Positions 34,407-45,828 of a stretch of 64,000 bases of DNA are shown piece by piece. The notes under the pieces are model-generated. The model ran no database searches, was not told the DNA's origin, and was given only the letters and a program-made list of their open reading frames with translations. Made by a program: the position numbers and the translations under genes. Within the stretch, counting starts at the first letter, position 1. Every line of letters starts with the position of its first letter. This DNA comes from Physcomitrium patens (lineage: Eukaryota > Streptophyta > Bryopsida > Funariales > Funariaceae), in NCBI RefSeq assembly GCF_000002425.4, contig NC_037271.1, positions 15,330,283 to 15,394,282 on the forward strand, read 5' to 3'.

Positions 34407-34838
34407 TCGTCACACTAACATCCAAACTTGGCCAGAAGCGGTATATTTTAGTTGCCACAGACTATGTAACCAAATGAGCTGAGGCTATTGCTACTCGCAA
34501 CGATTATGTCAGTACGGTGGCTACTTTTTTATATGAGAATATTATAACTCGATTTGAATATCTAAAGAAATTGGTTAGTGATCGAGGCATCCATTTCTTC
34601 AATGCTACTATAGCAGCCTTGACGAACACATACAAGATCAAGCATCGAAAAACCACTCCATATCATCCTTGTACTAATGGATAAACAAAAAAGACTAACA
34701 AAATTTTGTACAAGGTCTTGACTAAGATAATTTCAGAGGCAGATACAAATTGAGAGACCAAACTCTTTACGGCTTTGTGGGTGTATCATACTGCATATAA
34801 AGTAACTACCAACTCTATTCCATTTCAACTAGTATCTT
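34407..34838 (+). pseudogene. Element A, integrase core region
   Basis: Readable motifs include GQKRYILVATDYVTK, LVSDRGIHF, TTPYHPCTNG and ALWVYHTAYKVTTNSIPFQL. These are the DDE-type integrase core followed by the conserved LWAYRTAYKT-like segment of plant Ty3 elements. Element B has the matching ALWAYHTAYKITTNAIPFQL. Integrase similarity ends at about 34,838, where gag of element F starts on the opposite strand. Confidence 0.8.
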
Positions 34839-35600
34839 GTGATGCCACTAGAGCTTTTGTGACAATTACTGGAGTTGCCTCCATCCTTATTCCTAGCCCT
34901 CTAGCCTTCACACACCGTTGCTTTGCAATAAGACTTATTGCCTCTTCTAATCTTCTCCAGTTATTTGTAAATCCACCTTCTGTTGTTACATCACGTAGAA
35001 GAAGAAGCAATTTGTCTTTTAAAGTCTCATCTACAGCTTGTAAAAACAACACTGATTTTCTAACCTCCAAAAGGCGCTTCTCAGAGAATGGAAGTTGCAC
35101 AAATTTCTTTTCAAATTCTCTCAGCAACTCATTAGGTCCCATATACTTGCCTGATTGTTGTTCTATGCAATCAAGAAATGCTTTCTTTGATATTCTTTCA
35201 GTATCTTCATCAAAATATTCATCATGAAGTCTTTCCTCAAACTTGGTCTATATATATTTTCATGGATTTTTTCATGAAGTTGACTAACTTTCTCCCTTAT
35301 CTCTGGCACAACTACCAAATTAAAGGTTTCAATCATTTTATTCTCAGGCACTTGATAGATTTCCATCTCGCAAATATAAATTCTGAGAAAGTCCATGTTG
35401 TTCTTACCATTAAATCTTCCAATCTTACTAATTTCTCCTCTTAAAGCTTTTATAGCTCCTTACCCTGTTATATTTGTGGCTTGTTGATTCATAAACATTT
35501 GCATGGCCTTAAAAAAATCTTCAGCAAAATTTTGACTTCCACCAGCACTTGTTTCTCCAAATCTAGAATCCCCATCTTAACTTGTAGAGAATTCAATGCC
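34839..35600 (-). pseudogene. Element F gag region
   Basis: It reads MDFLRIYICEMEIYQVPENK and MIETFNLVVVPEIREKVSQL, then LLREFEKKFVQLPFSEKRLL and SVLFLQAVDETLKDKLLLLL. It aligns with the gag of D and E over its whole length, though clearly more distant than D is from E. Only the N-terminal half is present. Confidence 0.75.
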
Positions 35601-35604
35601 TCAA

Positions 35605-35626
35605 GGCGCTCTCAGTGGAAGCACCA
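35605..35626 (-). other. Element F primer-binding site
   Basis: On the minus strand it reads TGGTGCTTCCACTGAGAGCG, four bases inside the LTR. It differs from the primer sites of D/E and B. The tRNA is not certain. Confidence 0.55.
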
Positions 35627-35630
35627 ATAA

Positions 35631-37271
35631 TATCGAGGAAAACAGAGTTTGCCTTGAGAAAGCACTAGGCTTTTGATTGATACTAAATTCTCAATTAATC
35701 ATAAGATGAAAAATACTCCAAGATTATTTATAATTTTTTTTTATTCCTTTTCATGATATTAAATATAGTAGTAATAAATATCAAATGTCAAGCCTCTAAT
35801 AATAGTAAATTTTATAACAATAAATAATAATTACCAAATCTCTAGTAATAATAAAAATTGTAGCAGTAAATAATAATTATCAGACCTTCAATAATAGTAA
35901 AAGTTGTAGGAATAAATAATAATTACCGGACCTCCAATAATAATAAAAGTTGTAGTAGTAAATAATAATTATCAAACCTCCAGTGATAGTAAAATCAATC
36001 AATAATTTCCAAATCTTTTGTAATTTCCAAAATAATTTTTGTGGTAGTAAAATCCTTGTAATACCAAAATTCCTTCAATACCGAATCCCTTTGATGCACT
36101 GAACTTTAAAATTTGATAATTCTCAATCCAACAGTTAGATTGAGCTCAAATTTTTTGAGAAGTAAGGGAGTATCCTTAACTCCTTCATATCCAAATTTCA
36201 ACCATCGATTCTTTACAAAACTCTACATAACACAATTTCAGTAGCACAGCCTTTACATATTGACTTATAAACACCTATATACTGATTTTGCGATTTCTTA
36301 CAAACCCAATGCTCAAATGACATGAAATTTTTTTTATATAGCTTTAAAATATTATAACTACGCTTTTGGAAAGTTTGAGCCAAAATTCATTCGAAATGTT
36401 CAAAAAAAATGGCTCAAAACATAACCATCAATAATTCGGTTCACTTATTTCCTTAATTTATAAGCTCTGACTTTGACCAGCCATTTCTTCCTCATTTCAG
36501 ATTTGATTTTATAAAATCTTGCACAATAGTTGAAGTCCTTCAAGTCAACTTTCCAACCCCACCTTCCTATGGTTAAATGCCTTTTTACAACTCTTTGTGT
36601 ACTTAAAAGAGTGACAATAGGTACAAATTTCACATCTAGACTTTAAATAGCCATAACTCTCTCATTGTAGACTCAAAGTTAACAACTCTTTCACAAACAT
36701 TGTAGTCCTTCAAACCAGCTTTCCAACGACACCTTTCGTTTTCCAAAAAACCTTCTACAACTTTTTGTATGCTTAAAAGAGTGATAGTCGGTAAACAATT
36801 CACACAGTAACTTCAAACAACCTTAACTTCTTCATAAAAAACTCAAATAACAAATTTTATACACCAAAGTTATAGCCCAAAACACAAGCTTTCTGAATCT
36901 CTCTTCTAAATCCTTGAATGCCCTCGAAGAAGTGGCCTCCCCTTCGGTTTTCTCTCGGACAGCCCCTTGAAAGTCATTGGTCATGACCTATAGCCAATGA
37001 GAGTGAAGATCCACTTATACTTGCCTTATCTATCCACGTAGATGGCCTAAGACCATAATACTATAATATCAATACCCATATCTTTCTACATCTTTTATAT
37101 TAAATACCCTACTATTTCTACTTTTACTTATAAAACTTACACAAGTTATTTAAGATTTCTATAAACTATGAAATTCTATAGAAAATAATTCATTATTTTC
37201 TAAAATCATTATTAAATAACATTAATATAATAACCATTATTTTTACACTATAAATAAATTATAACATGACA
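35631..37271 (-). repeat. Element F 5' LTR (1,641 bp)
   Basis: On the minus strand it starts TGTCATGTTATAATTTATTT and ends CTCTGTTTTCCTCGATA. Its middle shares the block around ccaatgg/gggct with the F-type LTRs at 33,132 and 45,829. It contains a 46-bp tandem array at 35,793-36,000. Confidence 0.75.
35793..36000. repeat. 46-bp minisatellite in F LTR (about 4.5 units)
   Basis: Units start with ctcta, ctcta, cttca, ctcca and ctcca at 35,794, 35,840, 35,886, 35,932 and 35,978, exactly 46 bp apart. Each is aataatagtaaaagttgtag-like followed by taaataataattaccrrac. Confidence 0.85.
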
Positions 37272-38049
37272 ACGGGCCAATTTCATACCTACTGTCACTC
37301 TTTGGAGCATAATAGATATTTACACAAAGCAACAAAGAATTGGCAACTAGAGTTAAAGAAAGAACTTTTTTGGCTACACTTTTTATATACTGTTTGATGA
37401 ATTTGGAATTTAGATGAAGAAATTATAGAGAGTTGGAGTCACTGTATCCAAATCAAAGGCAATAAGTGACTAATTTTATTAATATTAATGCTTAGAGCCA
37501 TATCTTGAATTTTTGGATGAATTTGATGCTCAAATTTTTTTTAAAAAAGATAGTTTATTGTGTTCAGAAGCTATACATATAAATTTTGTAACATTTAAGT
37601 GTTTAGTTTGTGAGATATGAAGAAAAATGCACATAGGTATATAAAAACTAAAGTTTGAAGCTACTGTTAGGGCTTTGGCAATATTTTAAGATTTGCAACA
37701 AATTTGCAATTGAAATTTGTTGTGATAGTTTTTAGAAGTACATCAGTACTTCATATGAAATTTGAGTATATTTGAATGGTCCGATTGGAAGATATGAGTT
37801 GTTGAAGTTCTAGAATAATATTCTATAAGGATATATAAAGATTTAGAGTTTTTTATCATATTTTGGATGTTTTTGGAAACTTAAGACTTATAAATTTGGT
37901 GTAATTGCTTCTAAAACTGATAGAAATATATATATATATATATATACATATATATTAACTTAGTCTTTCTTATCTCAAGGCTTGATTGAAGAATTAGTGA
38001 TAGCTAAGAGCCGAGTACTTTCTTGAGGCAAATTTTCTTTACCCTGACA
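37272..38049 (+). repeat. F-type LTR, 3' part, + strand
   Basis: It lines up with 33,645-34,406 (ccaatttcatacctactgtc; tttcttgaggcaaattttct; end accctgaca). It lies back to back with the F 5' LTR on the opposite strand. It includes a (TA)n tract at 37,926-37,955. Confidence 0.75.
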
Positions 38050-38053
38050 CTGT

Positions 38054-39377
38054 TGTCATCATGTAATATGAAAATATACTAAAATTATAATCAAAATTAA
38101 ATTTTTAATTAGTATCTAATTATTTTAGTTTAATAATAATTCAAGATATCTAAACATGGCTTTTATAAAAGCCTCTTAAATTATTTTTTTATCTTAATAG
38201 TTAGTAGGTTGAAGGTTAATTAGTACTTTTATCTTCTAGGCTGTAGAGACTCTTTTACTACCTTAGAAAGATCATAAATTGGTAAAATCAGATTAAAAGA
38301 GATAAATAATTAGTATGGTTGATATTAGGATTCAGTTAAAGGTAGGATTGGGCTAAAAAATCCTTAGGATAGATTAGATTGATATCCAGGGATCAACTGT
38401 TTGTGTGTAAGGGTCGAATTTAGACCTTAGACTACTAAAACGACTGCCTAGGGTAAAATAGGGTTTTATTTGAAGATTAGAGATTAGAATTTGAGAGTTA
38501 GGTTAGAGCTTTTATCAAAGACATAAGACTAGTTTTAGTAGGATTTGTTTGGGCTTTGTAATTGCTATTGAAAATTGAGGTTTGTATTAGCAAATTGAGA
38601 TTTGTGCAATGAAATTAAGGCTAGTACTTTCAGCTAGTTTGTAAAATTGGTATCACATCTACTATTCAAATTTGGCAATGCTTAGTTAATTATGTGTTAT
38701 AATTGTATGTAAAATTTTGTGATAATTCAACAGTGCAATTGAGAGATATCTATATTTTGGTATAAGAACATACCAAAAGTTAGCAGTTTTGGATTAAATA
38801 GGAATTTCTATGATATTTGGAGAATTATTAGTTGGATCAAGGTGAAATTTAGTATGGTTTTGAAAGACTTAAAGATCAAGCTACACACCAATTTTGAATT
38901 GAAGTTAATAGTTAGAGAAGGAGAAATCATTATTGGAACTTTTGCATCATCTTTCAAGTTGGCAGCCAAGTAATATCAGTGTAGTTTTTAGAAGTTTTTT
39001 CACAATCTATAAGTTAGATTGGGCTCAAGTTTCTTGAATGTATAGAAGACTTACATTGACAATTGCATGTAAAATTTTACATCAAGTGGATGGTCAGATT
39101 AGAAGTTACAACTTGTCGATGCTCATTAATTAGAATTAAGGCTTAGAAAAAGAATCTAAATTGCTTAAATATGAAAATAACAGGATAATTGAGATTTATA
39201 TATAATTAAAACTACTAAAAAGAGTGTTTTTTAATACTTTTGAATTGAAATTTGGATTATATTCTTTTCATATGGATGAAATCTATTAGAGTTTCTTGGA
39301 TACTTGTGAAACACAACCTCACCTTATACAGCTAGATACCCAATGCATTTCCAAATAAGATAACATGTAATACAATA
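38054..39377 (+). repeat. D/E-type LTR, + strand (G, 1,324 bp)
   Basis: It starts TGTCATCATGTAATATG and ends AACATGTAATACAATA, resembling the ends of D's LTR, with aligned sequence between (cacaatctataagttagatt; ccaaataagataacatgtaa). Diverged and AT-rich. It is followed by about 45 bp that still resemble the D leader. Confidence 0.72.
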
Positions 39378-40859
39378 CCAAAAATTAAAAATTAGAATAT
39401 GAAGCAAAAGAAGGTTTTAAAATCTTTATTTACATCTTTTTTTTCAATAATTTCACTAATTTAGGCAAGTGTGCCTTCAGTACATAAATTGGCCTTAATT
39501 TCTAAATCACATGTGGTATTGTGAAAATAATCATGAGAGAAAAAATATTAGGATTTATACATCTTATTTTACAAAATTGAAAGACAAATGATTTACCTTA
39601 TTTTACAAATATTTCTTTAAAATGTTTAATTTTTATTGGTAATAAGAAATCATCACATTTAACCTTCAATTCTTCAAAAGTCTCTTCTTTAAATTGATAT
39701 CCAATATTTTTTGGATCTCTTAAAATTTCTTCTTGTGATGTTTCTTTCATTTTTTTTATAAAATCTTTCCATAAAGATTTGGAAATAGATTTTACTTTTT
39801 TATCTATTATTTTATATTTTTTCCTATAATAATTTTTAAAGCTTGAAAAGATTCAAGTATAAAATAAACCTCTCTTAAATAAACTTTTATTATCTAATCA
39901 TTATTTTTTAATCCCATAGATGCAATTAATTTCAAAAAATCTTTCAATTTATTTTTTTCATAAATATTAAAAATCCTCTCACCAACTTTTAATATTCTTA
40001 ATTTATATAAATTTTTTTTAATATTATATATTCTTTTTTTTTCTTTTTAAATCTTCAACTTTTTTGTATATAATATTTTATTTTTAAAAATACTAATAAA
40101 GCTTGCATCAAAGACAGCTACATCTTGCAAGAGTATCTTCTCTTTTATACTTCTATAATCTCACTTTATAGTAATATTTTTTTAAAATCCTTAAATTTTG
40201 CAATAAGTCTTGGCAATGGCTTTTCTTCTAATCTATCTTGATTTTATTTATGATTAAGTAGCATAATTAAAAATTATATTACTTTTCTTCTATCTTTACT
40301 ATTTATTCATTCATAGATTGAATCCTCATTAAATACTTTTATTTTTATTTGTATTGCCATAATATATGATTGTCATAAAATTATTTAATAACAACTTTTA
40401 TCTTATGTTAAAAAATATTATTCTATTACAACATCTCTAATCTGGATTTTAACATCTGCAGAAGCTCCATATAATTCACCTTGTATATTATTAGTTGTTC
40501 ATATTATCCATCCATATTACATATGAATTGGCCACTTTTGTTTCTTATAAAAAATCTTTAGACATATGATTTATTTCAAAATTGTAGTCAACTAAAGCAT
40601 CAATTAGTTCTTTTATATCTTCTATTTTTACCAATATTTTTGTAGTTTCCTTTGTTTAATATTTTTGAGTATAATGGCTTGAAGCATTTATTTCATTGTT
40701 GCTATAATTATCAAAATAAATTCCTTAATAATAACCATTTTTTTTATTTGTTGATTACTTATAATAATTATCAACCTCTTCTTCATCCTTATATATCATA
40801 ACATTGATAGTATGATTTATTCAAACTTCATCTATTGATTGTCTCTTCTTTTTATTATT

Positions 40860-42430
40860 ATCAATAATAATATTATAAAACTCTTTTTTTATAATTTTTA
40901 ATATTTTTTTAATATAAATACTATTTTAGTATTTAATATATATTCTTTTAATATTCCTTTAAATCTATTTCTGCTTTAATATCATACAATAGTTTTTAAG
41001 CTATTGATTTACTTTCATCTTTTATCTCTATTGTTTTTTCTTTCAATGTTGTTGAAATATGCTTTGTGGATAATTCTTGTGAAGCTATCTCACGAGTCTT
41101 TTATCCTCAAGTTTGCCTCTTAGAAGAATTTCCTTCCCTTCTATCATCAAAATTTTTTCTTTTTTTCTTCTATCAAGGCTTTATGTTGGCTCTTAGGAAT
41201 ATATGCATGAACTCAAAGATTTTCTATTAGATCTTTCTAATTTTTTATTCTTTATATTGTAGGAATAGTTCTCAATAATGCTTCTTGAGGTATCTCCTTT
41301 TTTTTGGATTTTAAAAATGAAAAAGTCCAAAATCCACTTATTTCTATATTTCTATGGAAGACATCATCCATCCTAGCACTATAACTTATACTATCTCATG
41401 TTGCTACTCTATATGCTATCAAATAGTCTTGAGCCAATACTCTCATACTTCTCTTGCCAAAATTGGTTTGAAAGAGGTCTCTAGTATCCTTTAATGCTAT
41501 CTTTCTATCTTTTCAAAAAATAATTTTTTATTGCATCATGTCATTAAATTCATTATAATCCTTCATAGTATGAAAAACATCATCACATCAAATGCATCTT
41601 TGTAAATATCTTTTTTTAAAAATAGCCTTTAAATTCTTTATAGAAGTCTTTTTTTTAAGTCTTCGCAGTTTGATTTGAAGATTTTGCATTCCATATATAA
41701 TTTCTTCAACTCCTATATATTCTTTATTTGATATAGATGCTAAAAATTTAACAATATGCATTGTTAGTTATATTGTATACACTTGAGTTTTAGGTACTTA
41801 TAATACTTTTAGAATATTAATTCTATCCTTCTTTCTTTCTTTTATTTGTAAAAAAATATATATTATCTATAATATTTTTTATCTTCATTTTCAATTCTTC
41901 ATCTTCATTTTTGTCCTTAAGAAGAAATTCTAATTTTTCTTATAATTTTCTATCAACACCTTGATGAAATAATTCATCCTTTTTCACCTTCAATGTTAAC
42001 TTTTTTACCTTTGATTATTGAGAATATTATCTTTTAAACTCCTTTGAAAACTTTGTTGCTTATAAATTTTTATTAGATTGCTCAATCTATTCTAGAAATA
42101 ATTTCTTAGTAATACAATTAATATTTTTTAAGAATTATTTTTCTTTTAATATATGTAAAAATATCTCCCATGAATTCAAATAATACTTCATAATTGATAT
42201 AACATATTCTTTTATCTCCAGTACCATGGCAAACCAAATAGCTCAATCATCTTTTTCTCAAAAGTCTAATTTAATTCTATTTTTTTCATATAACATCTTA
42301 AATACTTTGAAATATTTCTTCCATTAAATTGATTAACTATGTTAATCACTGCTTGTAATGTTTTGGTTGCCAAAGCTTCTTTACAATCATTATTTTACTA
42401 TTATTGCATAGATAATGTAAAATCTTGAAA
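40860..42430 (-). pseudogene. Element G gag region
   Basis: It is collinear at nucleotide level with E gag (25,835-27,430), including the knuckle neighbourhood (about 41,575-41,610) and the start region with gcttgaaacatac. No useful open frame is left. Confidence 0.7.
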
Positions 42431-42450
42431 CATACTTGTAATAATTGGAT

Positions 42451-42453
<3 letters not shown>

Positions 42454-42490
<37 letters not shown>
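42454..42490. repeat. (TA)n microsatellite
   Basis: About 18 TA units near the gag start of element G. Confidence 0.95.
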
Positions 42491-42492
<2 letters not shown>

Positions 42493-42717
42493 TGTGCTTT
42501 AATTGAAGTTCTATTAGAAGCTCTACTTGTTATCCAACTTGAAGCTACTTCTGTAGCTCCTTCAAATCTCTTATTATTTTTTTCTATTAAATTAAATTAA
42601 AAAAAAAACAAACAAACAAACAAACAAACTCCAAGACCTCTTATTTCAAGCTTTCACATTAGGTTTATTACTTATATTGTATTACATGTACTCTTGCTTG
42701 AAAATATAGTGGGCACC

Positions 42718-42909
42718 AAATAGAAGATAATCCCTAAAATCTAATACCAACAGTGCACTTAGTTCCAAAGCTTGGAGTCCTCTCTTATAACACCACCATT
42801 GCAATGCAGTCTGTAATGTACGGAGCTCAAAAAAAAAAAAAAACAAACAAACAAACAAAAACAAACAATCCAACAAACAAAAAATAATATTATATTATAT
42901 TAAGTCAAT
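42718..42909 (+). mobile_element. Short poly(A)-tailed retroposon (LINE or SINE) in G's LTR
   Basis: About 110 bp of sequence unlike its surroundings ends tgtaatgtacggagctc, then 15 A and a long (CAAA)n-like tail. It splits the LTR end of element G. The 20-bp stretches at 42,698-42,717 and 42,910-42,929 (ttgaaaatatagtgggcacc and ttgagaatgcactagatacc) may be the target duplication, now with seven differences. A 5'-truncated LINE or a SINE would both fit. Confidence 0.5.
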
Positions 42910-43089
42910 TTGAGAATGCACTAGATACCTGGTTGTAAAACAAAAAATAGAACTTATGACAAGATGATCCTAACAACTCTAATAGAATCCTAAATAAATT
43001 CTAATTAAATTATAATAATATTAATTAATCTTTGATTGAATCCAAAAAAAGTTTCAATAATTTATAAAAAAAATATTAAAAAATATTAA

Positions 43090-43453
43090 ATTAATTTTAA
43101 TGATGGATCCATAGAAAGACCACAATATTATAAATTAGAAGATCTCAAAAATAATCAGAAATCTGTAATGTTTTTTGAGATTTACCAATCATTATTAGAT
43201 CTTCATTAAAAAAAAAAATTCAAATTGTAGCTCTTCTTACATGTTTAGGAGCATATTTATTTTTGAGAAATAAAATCAACATTGATTGTTAAGTCAACCT
43301 TTCTCAAGAAAATTCAATCAAGTATGTTCTTTGATCTGCTTGTTCATGATATCATGATATGTTCTTTGATTTCCTTCTAATTTTCATGATATTTTTAAGT
43401 CTCATGATACTACTTTATAGAACTCATTCGTAGAAGGAGGCATAATATTATGG

Positions 43454-43485
<32 letters not shown>

Positions 43486-43645
43486 TAGATAAGAAGTATT
43501 AGGTAGAAAATAATTGTAAATAGATTTGATATAATTTTATAAAAAAAACTAAGTAGCTTCATAGATGCGTATTTGACTTTATATATGTTTATAATTGATT
43601 TCTATGTTGAAAATTTAGCCAATAAGTTAGCCATGTATTGTACAT
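43090..43645 (+). pseudogene. C-type fragment: RT piece, integrase-side linker and LTR piece
   Basis: atgatggatccatagaaaga and ttttttgagatttaccaatc match C's RT thumb near 16,875-16,970. ataaaatcaacattgattgt matches about 17,588. From about 43,440 the sequence matches the C LTR (tagcttcatagatgcgtatt; ccaataagttagccatgta). A (TA)n tract lies at 43,453-43,482. This is a relic of another C-family copy. Confidence 0.65.
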
Positions 43646-43807
43646 TGTCATATTGTATGACAACTATATAATAAAAATATAATCAAAAATAAATTTTTAA
43701 TTAATATCTAATCATCTTGATTCAATAATAATTCAAGATATTTAAATATGGCTTTTATAAAAGCTTCTTATTTTATTTTCTTGTCTTAATAGCTAGTAGA
43801 TTAAAGG
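43646..43807 (+). repeat. Start of a D/E-type LTR (162 bp)
   Basis: It matches the first 160 bp of the LTR at 38,054 (ataattcaagatatttaaat; atggcttttataaaagc). It lies between a C-type LTR piece and the start of element H. Confidence 0.7.
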
Positions 43808-44125
43808 TGTCACAGATATACATATTTATTCTAATATTTATCTATATGATTAACTAGAAGTATGTAAAAATAGATTTATTTCAAAATATTTTTTAGAAAT
43901 GCTTTTTAGAAGCTTCATAGATGTTGATTTGACTTTATATGTATTTATAGTTGATTGATAGGTTAGAAACTTAATCAATAAGTTAACTATATATTGATAG
44001 CTTGTGAAATAAGCTAACTATATAGTATATATAGAAGTGAGTGGATTATCCCACTTCTTTTATTGTATTATAAAGATTGCCTATTATCTACCTTTAAACA
44101 AACTCTTCAATTTCTTAACACCAAT
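43808..44125 (+). repeat. Element H 5' LTR (approximate end)
   Basis: The beginning matches C-type LTRs (catagatgttgatttgactt; gataggttagaaacttaatc). The inner edge is uncertain because similarity fades after about 44,050. Confidence 0.6.
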
Positions 44126-44825
44126 TTTTGTTCCTTAAAAAGAAAAAATTATTCCTATTTATAAATATTTTCTTTAATATTAGAGATTGTGAATTACTTT
44201 CCTTAAATTTGACTTGTAGAATTATTAAGCTATTTGAAATGGAAGAAAAAATCGTTGATGCAATAATTAATAGAAATAAAAATAGATTTGTAACTATTAT
44301 AGATATTCACAAACTTATTAACACTCTTAGATTGAAAATTTCATGCATCATCAATGCCAACGATAGAAACATAAATCCTATGTCTATAAAAAAAGTTCAA
44401 AATCTACAGTACAAAGTTGTGCAATTGAAGAAAGCAAGTAGATTGACTTAACAACTAAATCTAAGAAGTTGTGCTTCTACAAGTATGATGGGGATACAAA
44501 TTAATATGCTTAATAAGTTTGATGGAAGAAGATAAAAAATTTGGAGATTTCTACAACAAGTCAAGCTCTATCTTAAGTTGCATTCTTTTCAATATCTTAA
44601 AGGATTTACTCAAGTTGAATTCATAAGTATACTTCTATTTAGAAGAATTTTTTCTTGATTTTTAATATTAATAGAAAAAGATTTATAATTATTTTATGAT
44701 TTGAATTTATTCTTATAAATATTTATGACAACATTCAAAAATAGTGATAAAAAAAATAGCAAAGATCAAATTCTTATCTTTATGATAAAGATCACAATCA
44801 ATCAATATATATGCTGCTAAATTCT

Positions 44826-45371
44826 TATCATGAATATAAATATTGTAATTATTATCTAGATAATATAAATAGATAGGAATAGAAAAAAATAGATTAATTT
44901 CATAATATCTTCTAAAGAAGCTTTCTAGAAGCTTCATAGACACTGTTTTGATTTTACATGTATTTGTAGTTGATTGGTAGATTAGAAACTTGCTCAAGAA
45001 ACTAACCACATGCCACATGTATAGGTAGCTTATAGAATAAGCTAATTATATAGTGTCCATATAAGAAACTTACCTTGCAAGTCAAGATACGTGTCATACA
45101 AAGTCAATATATTTTTGGAGGTCTTATAGAATGTCACCACATAGATCCTAAGTAGATAATATATATAAAGACAAGAGTGAAGCCTTCTTCACTCTTATCA
45201 ATTCTTTTCTTGCTTCTAGTCTAAATTCAAGAGTTTCTAGTTTTCTTATTTTTTAGCAATAGCCATTCTAATTTCTTTTTAATATACATACTTTTTTATT
45301 CCTATTTTTTTACTTTTTTTTTTACAGATTTCATAAGTTTATGCATCTTCTTTCAATTCATATCCTTGATA
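44826..45371 (+). repeat. C-type solo LTR inside H gag (546 bp)
   Basis: It starts TATCATGAATATAAATATTG and ends CATATCCTTGATA. Flanks attct and attcc are a one-mismatch 5-bp duplication, and gag of H continues on both sides in register with C's gag. TATA box at about 45,158-45,167 and the hairpin at 45,170-45,199. Confidence 0.8.
45170..45199 (+). other. LTR hairpin, solo LTR copy
   Basis: gacaagagtgaag, loop cctt, then cttcactcttatc. The arms are identical to those at 5,026-5,055 and the loop differs by one base. Confidence 0.65.
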
Positions 45372-45828
45372 ATTCCAAGACCTCACTTACAAAATGGATT
45401 CGAATGACAAAGTCCTTATTAATCAATTTCAATGTCAGCCAAAGAAGACAATGAAATATCAAAAGTAAAATCTTTAGAACAATTTATTACTCAAGCCATT
45501 GCATGTAACAATCAATTATTTGAAAGGCATTAAGATCAAAGACTTGGCTAAAGAGGAACAAGCTAAGTAATAAAGGCATCTCCTAAGTTTTCAAAAATAT
45601 ATTTATCAAGGTTAGAAACAATACAAATTGATATAATACATTTTAAACTACTTAGTGAGCAAGAAAAGATTCCATGTTGTCAAGAAGGTTTATGCTTATA
45701 GTGTAGAGAAGCTAAGCACACTGTTCAATATTATCTAAAGAAGCAATATAATTACAAAAAGAAGAGCATGATTGCCAAAGAAGACAATATATCAAAAAAT
45801 AAGTTTTTTCAACTATAATATAGATTGT

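Larger units (their letters stand above)
1..34838 (+). mobile_element. Outer Ty3/Gypsy element A, interrupted; runs off the left edge
   Basis: This is the oldest layer of nest 1. Three separated + strand blocks (1-435, 32,554-33,131 and 34,407-34,838) hold reverse transcriptase/RNase H, integrase zinc-finger and integrase core sequence in the normal pol order. Element B lies between the first two blocks and an F-type solo LTR between the last two. A and B are close relatives: their RNase H ends and integrase cores read alike. No LTR of A is inside the window. The right limit is where integrase similarity stops against element F and is good to about 15 bp. A is broken, with many interruptions, and is older than everything inserted in it. 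Confidence 0.8.
34839..37271 (-). mobile_element. Element F, 5' half of a Ty3-type element
   Basis: On the minus strand a 1.64-kb LTR (37,271 down to 35,631) is followed by a primer site and gag, and then stops against integrase of element A. The gag is related to that of D and E (FNGKNNMDFLRIYICEMEIY against DGRNISRYLRCYVCEMELNR). No pol of F is in the window. Incomplete and broken. Confidence 0.75.
39420..43090 (-). mobile_element. D/E-type element G, 5' half on the minus strand
   Basis: From 43,090 down the minus strand shows the end of an LTR, a decayed primer region (about 42,645-42,665), gag (about 40,860-42,430), protease (about 40,280-40,720) and the start of RT (about 39,430-39,600), all co-linear with element E. 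Example: ggccttaatttctaaatcac against E's ggtcttagattctaaggtac. No RT palm, RNase H or integrase follows. It is very AT-rich compared with E and D and the oldest of the three. Heavily broken. Confidence 0.75.
44179..45828 (+). pseudogene. Element H leader motif and gag region
   Basis: The leader motif ttagagattgtgaattactt (44,179) resembles those in C and J. Gag begins near MEEKIVDAIINRNKN (44,239) and passes NKFDGRR and a knuckle neighbourhood at about 45,680-45,745 (ttatgcttatagtgtagaga). A C-type solo LTR splits it. Broken. Confidence 0.6.

Noticed and set aside
34775-35227. 150-codon plus-strand frame starting in integrase of element A
   Set aside because: It crosses the A/F junction. 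Only the first 20 codons are integrase and the rest is antisense to F gag, so it is not a gene fusion.
42682-42876. 64-codon minus-strand frame starting in a poly-T run
   Set aside because: It is translated from the reverse of the A-rich tail of the retroposon and has no coding evidence.
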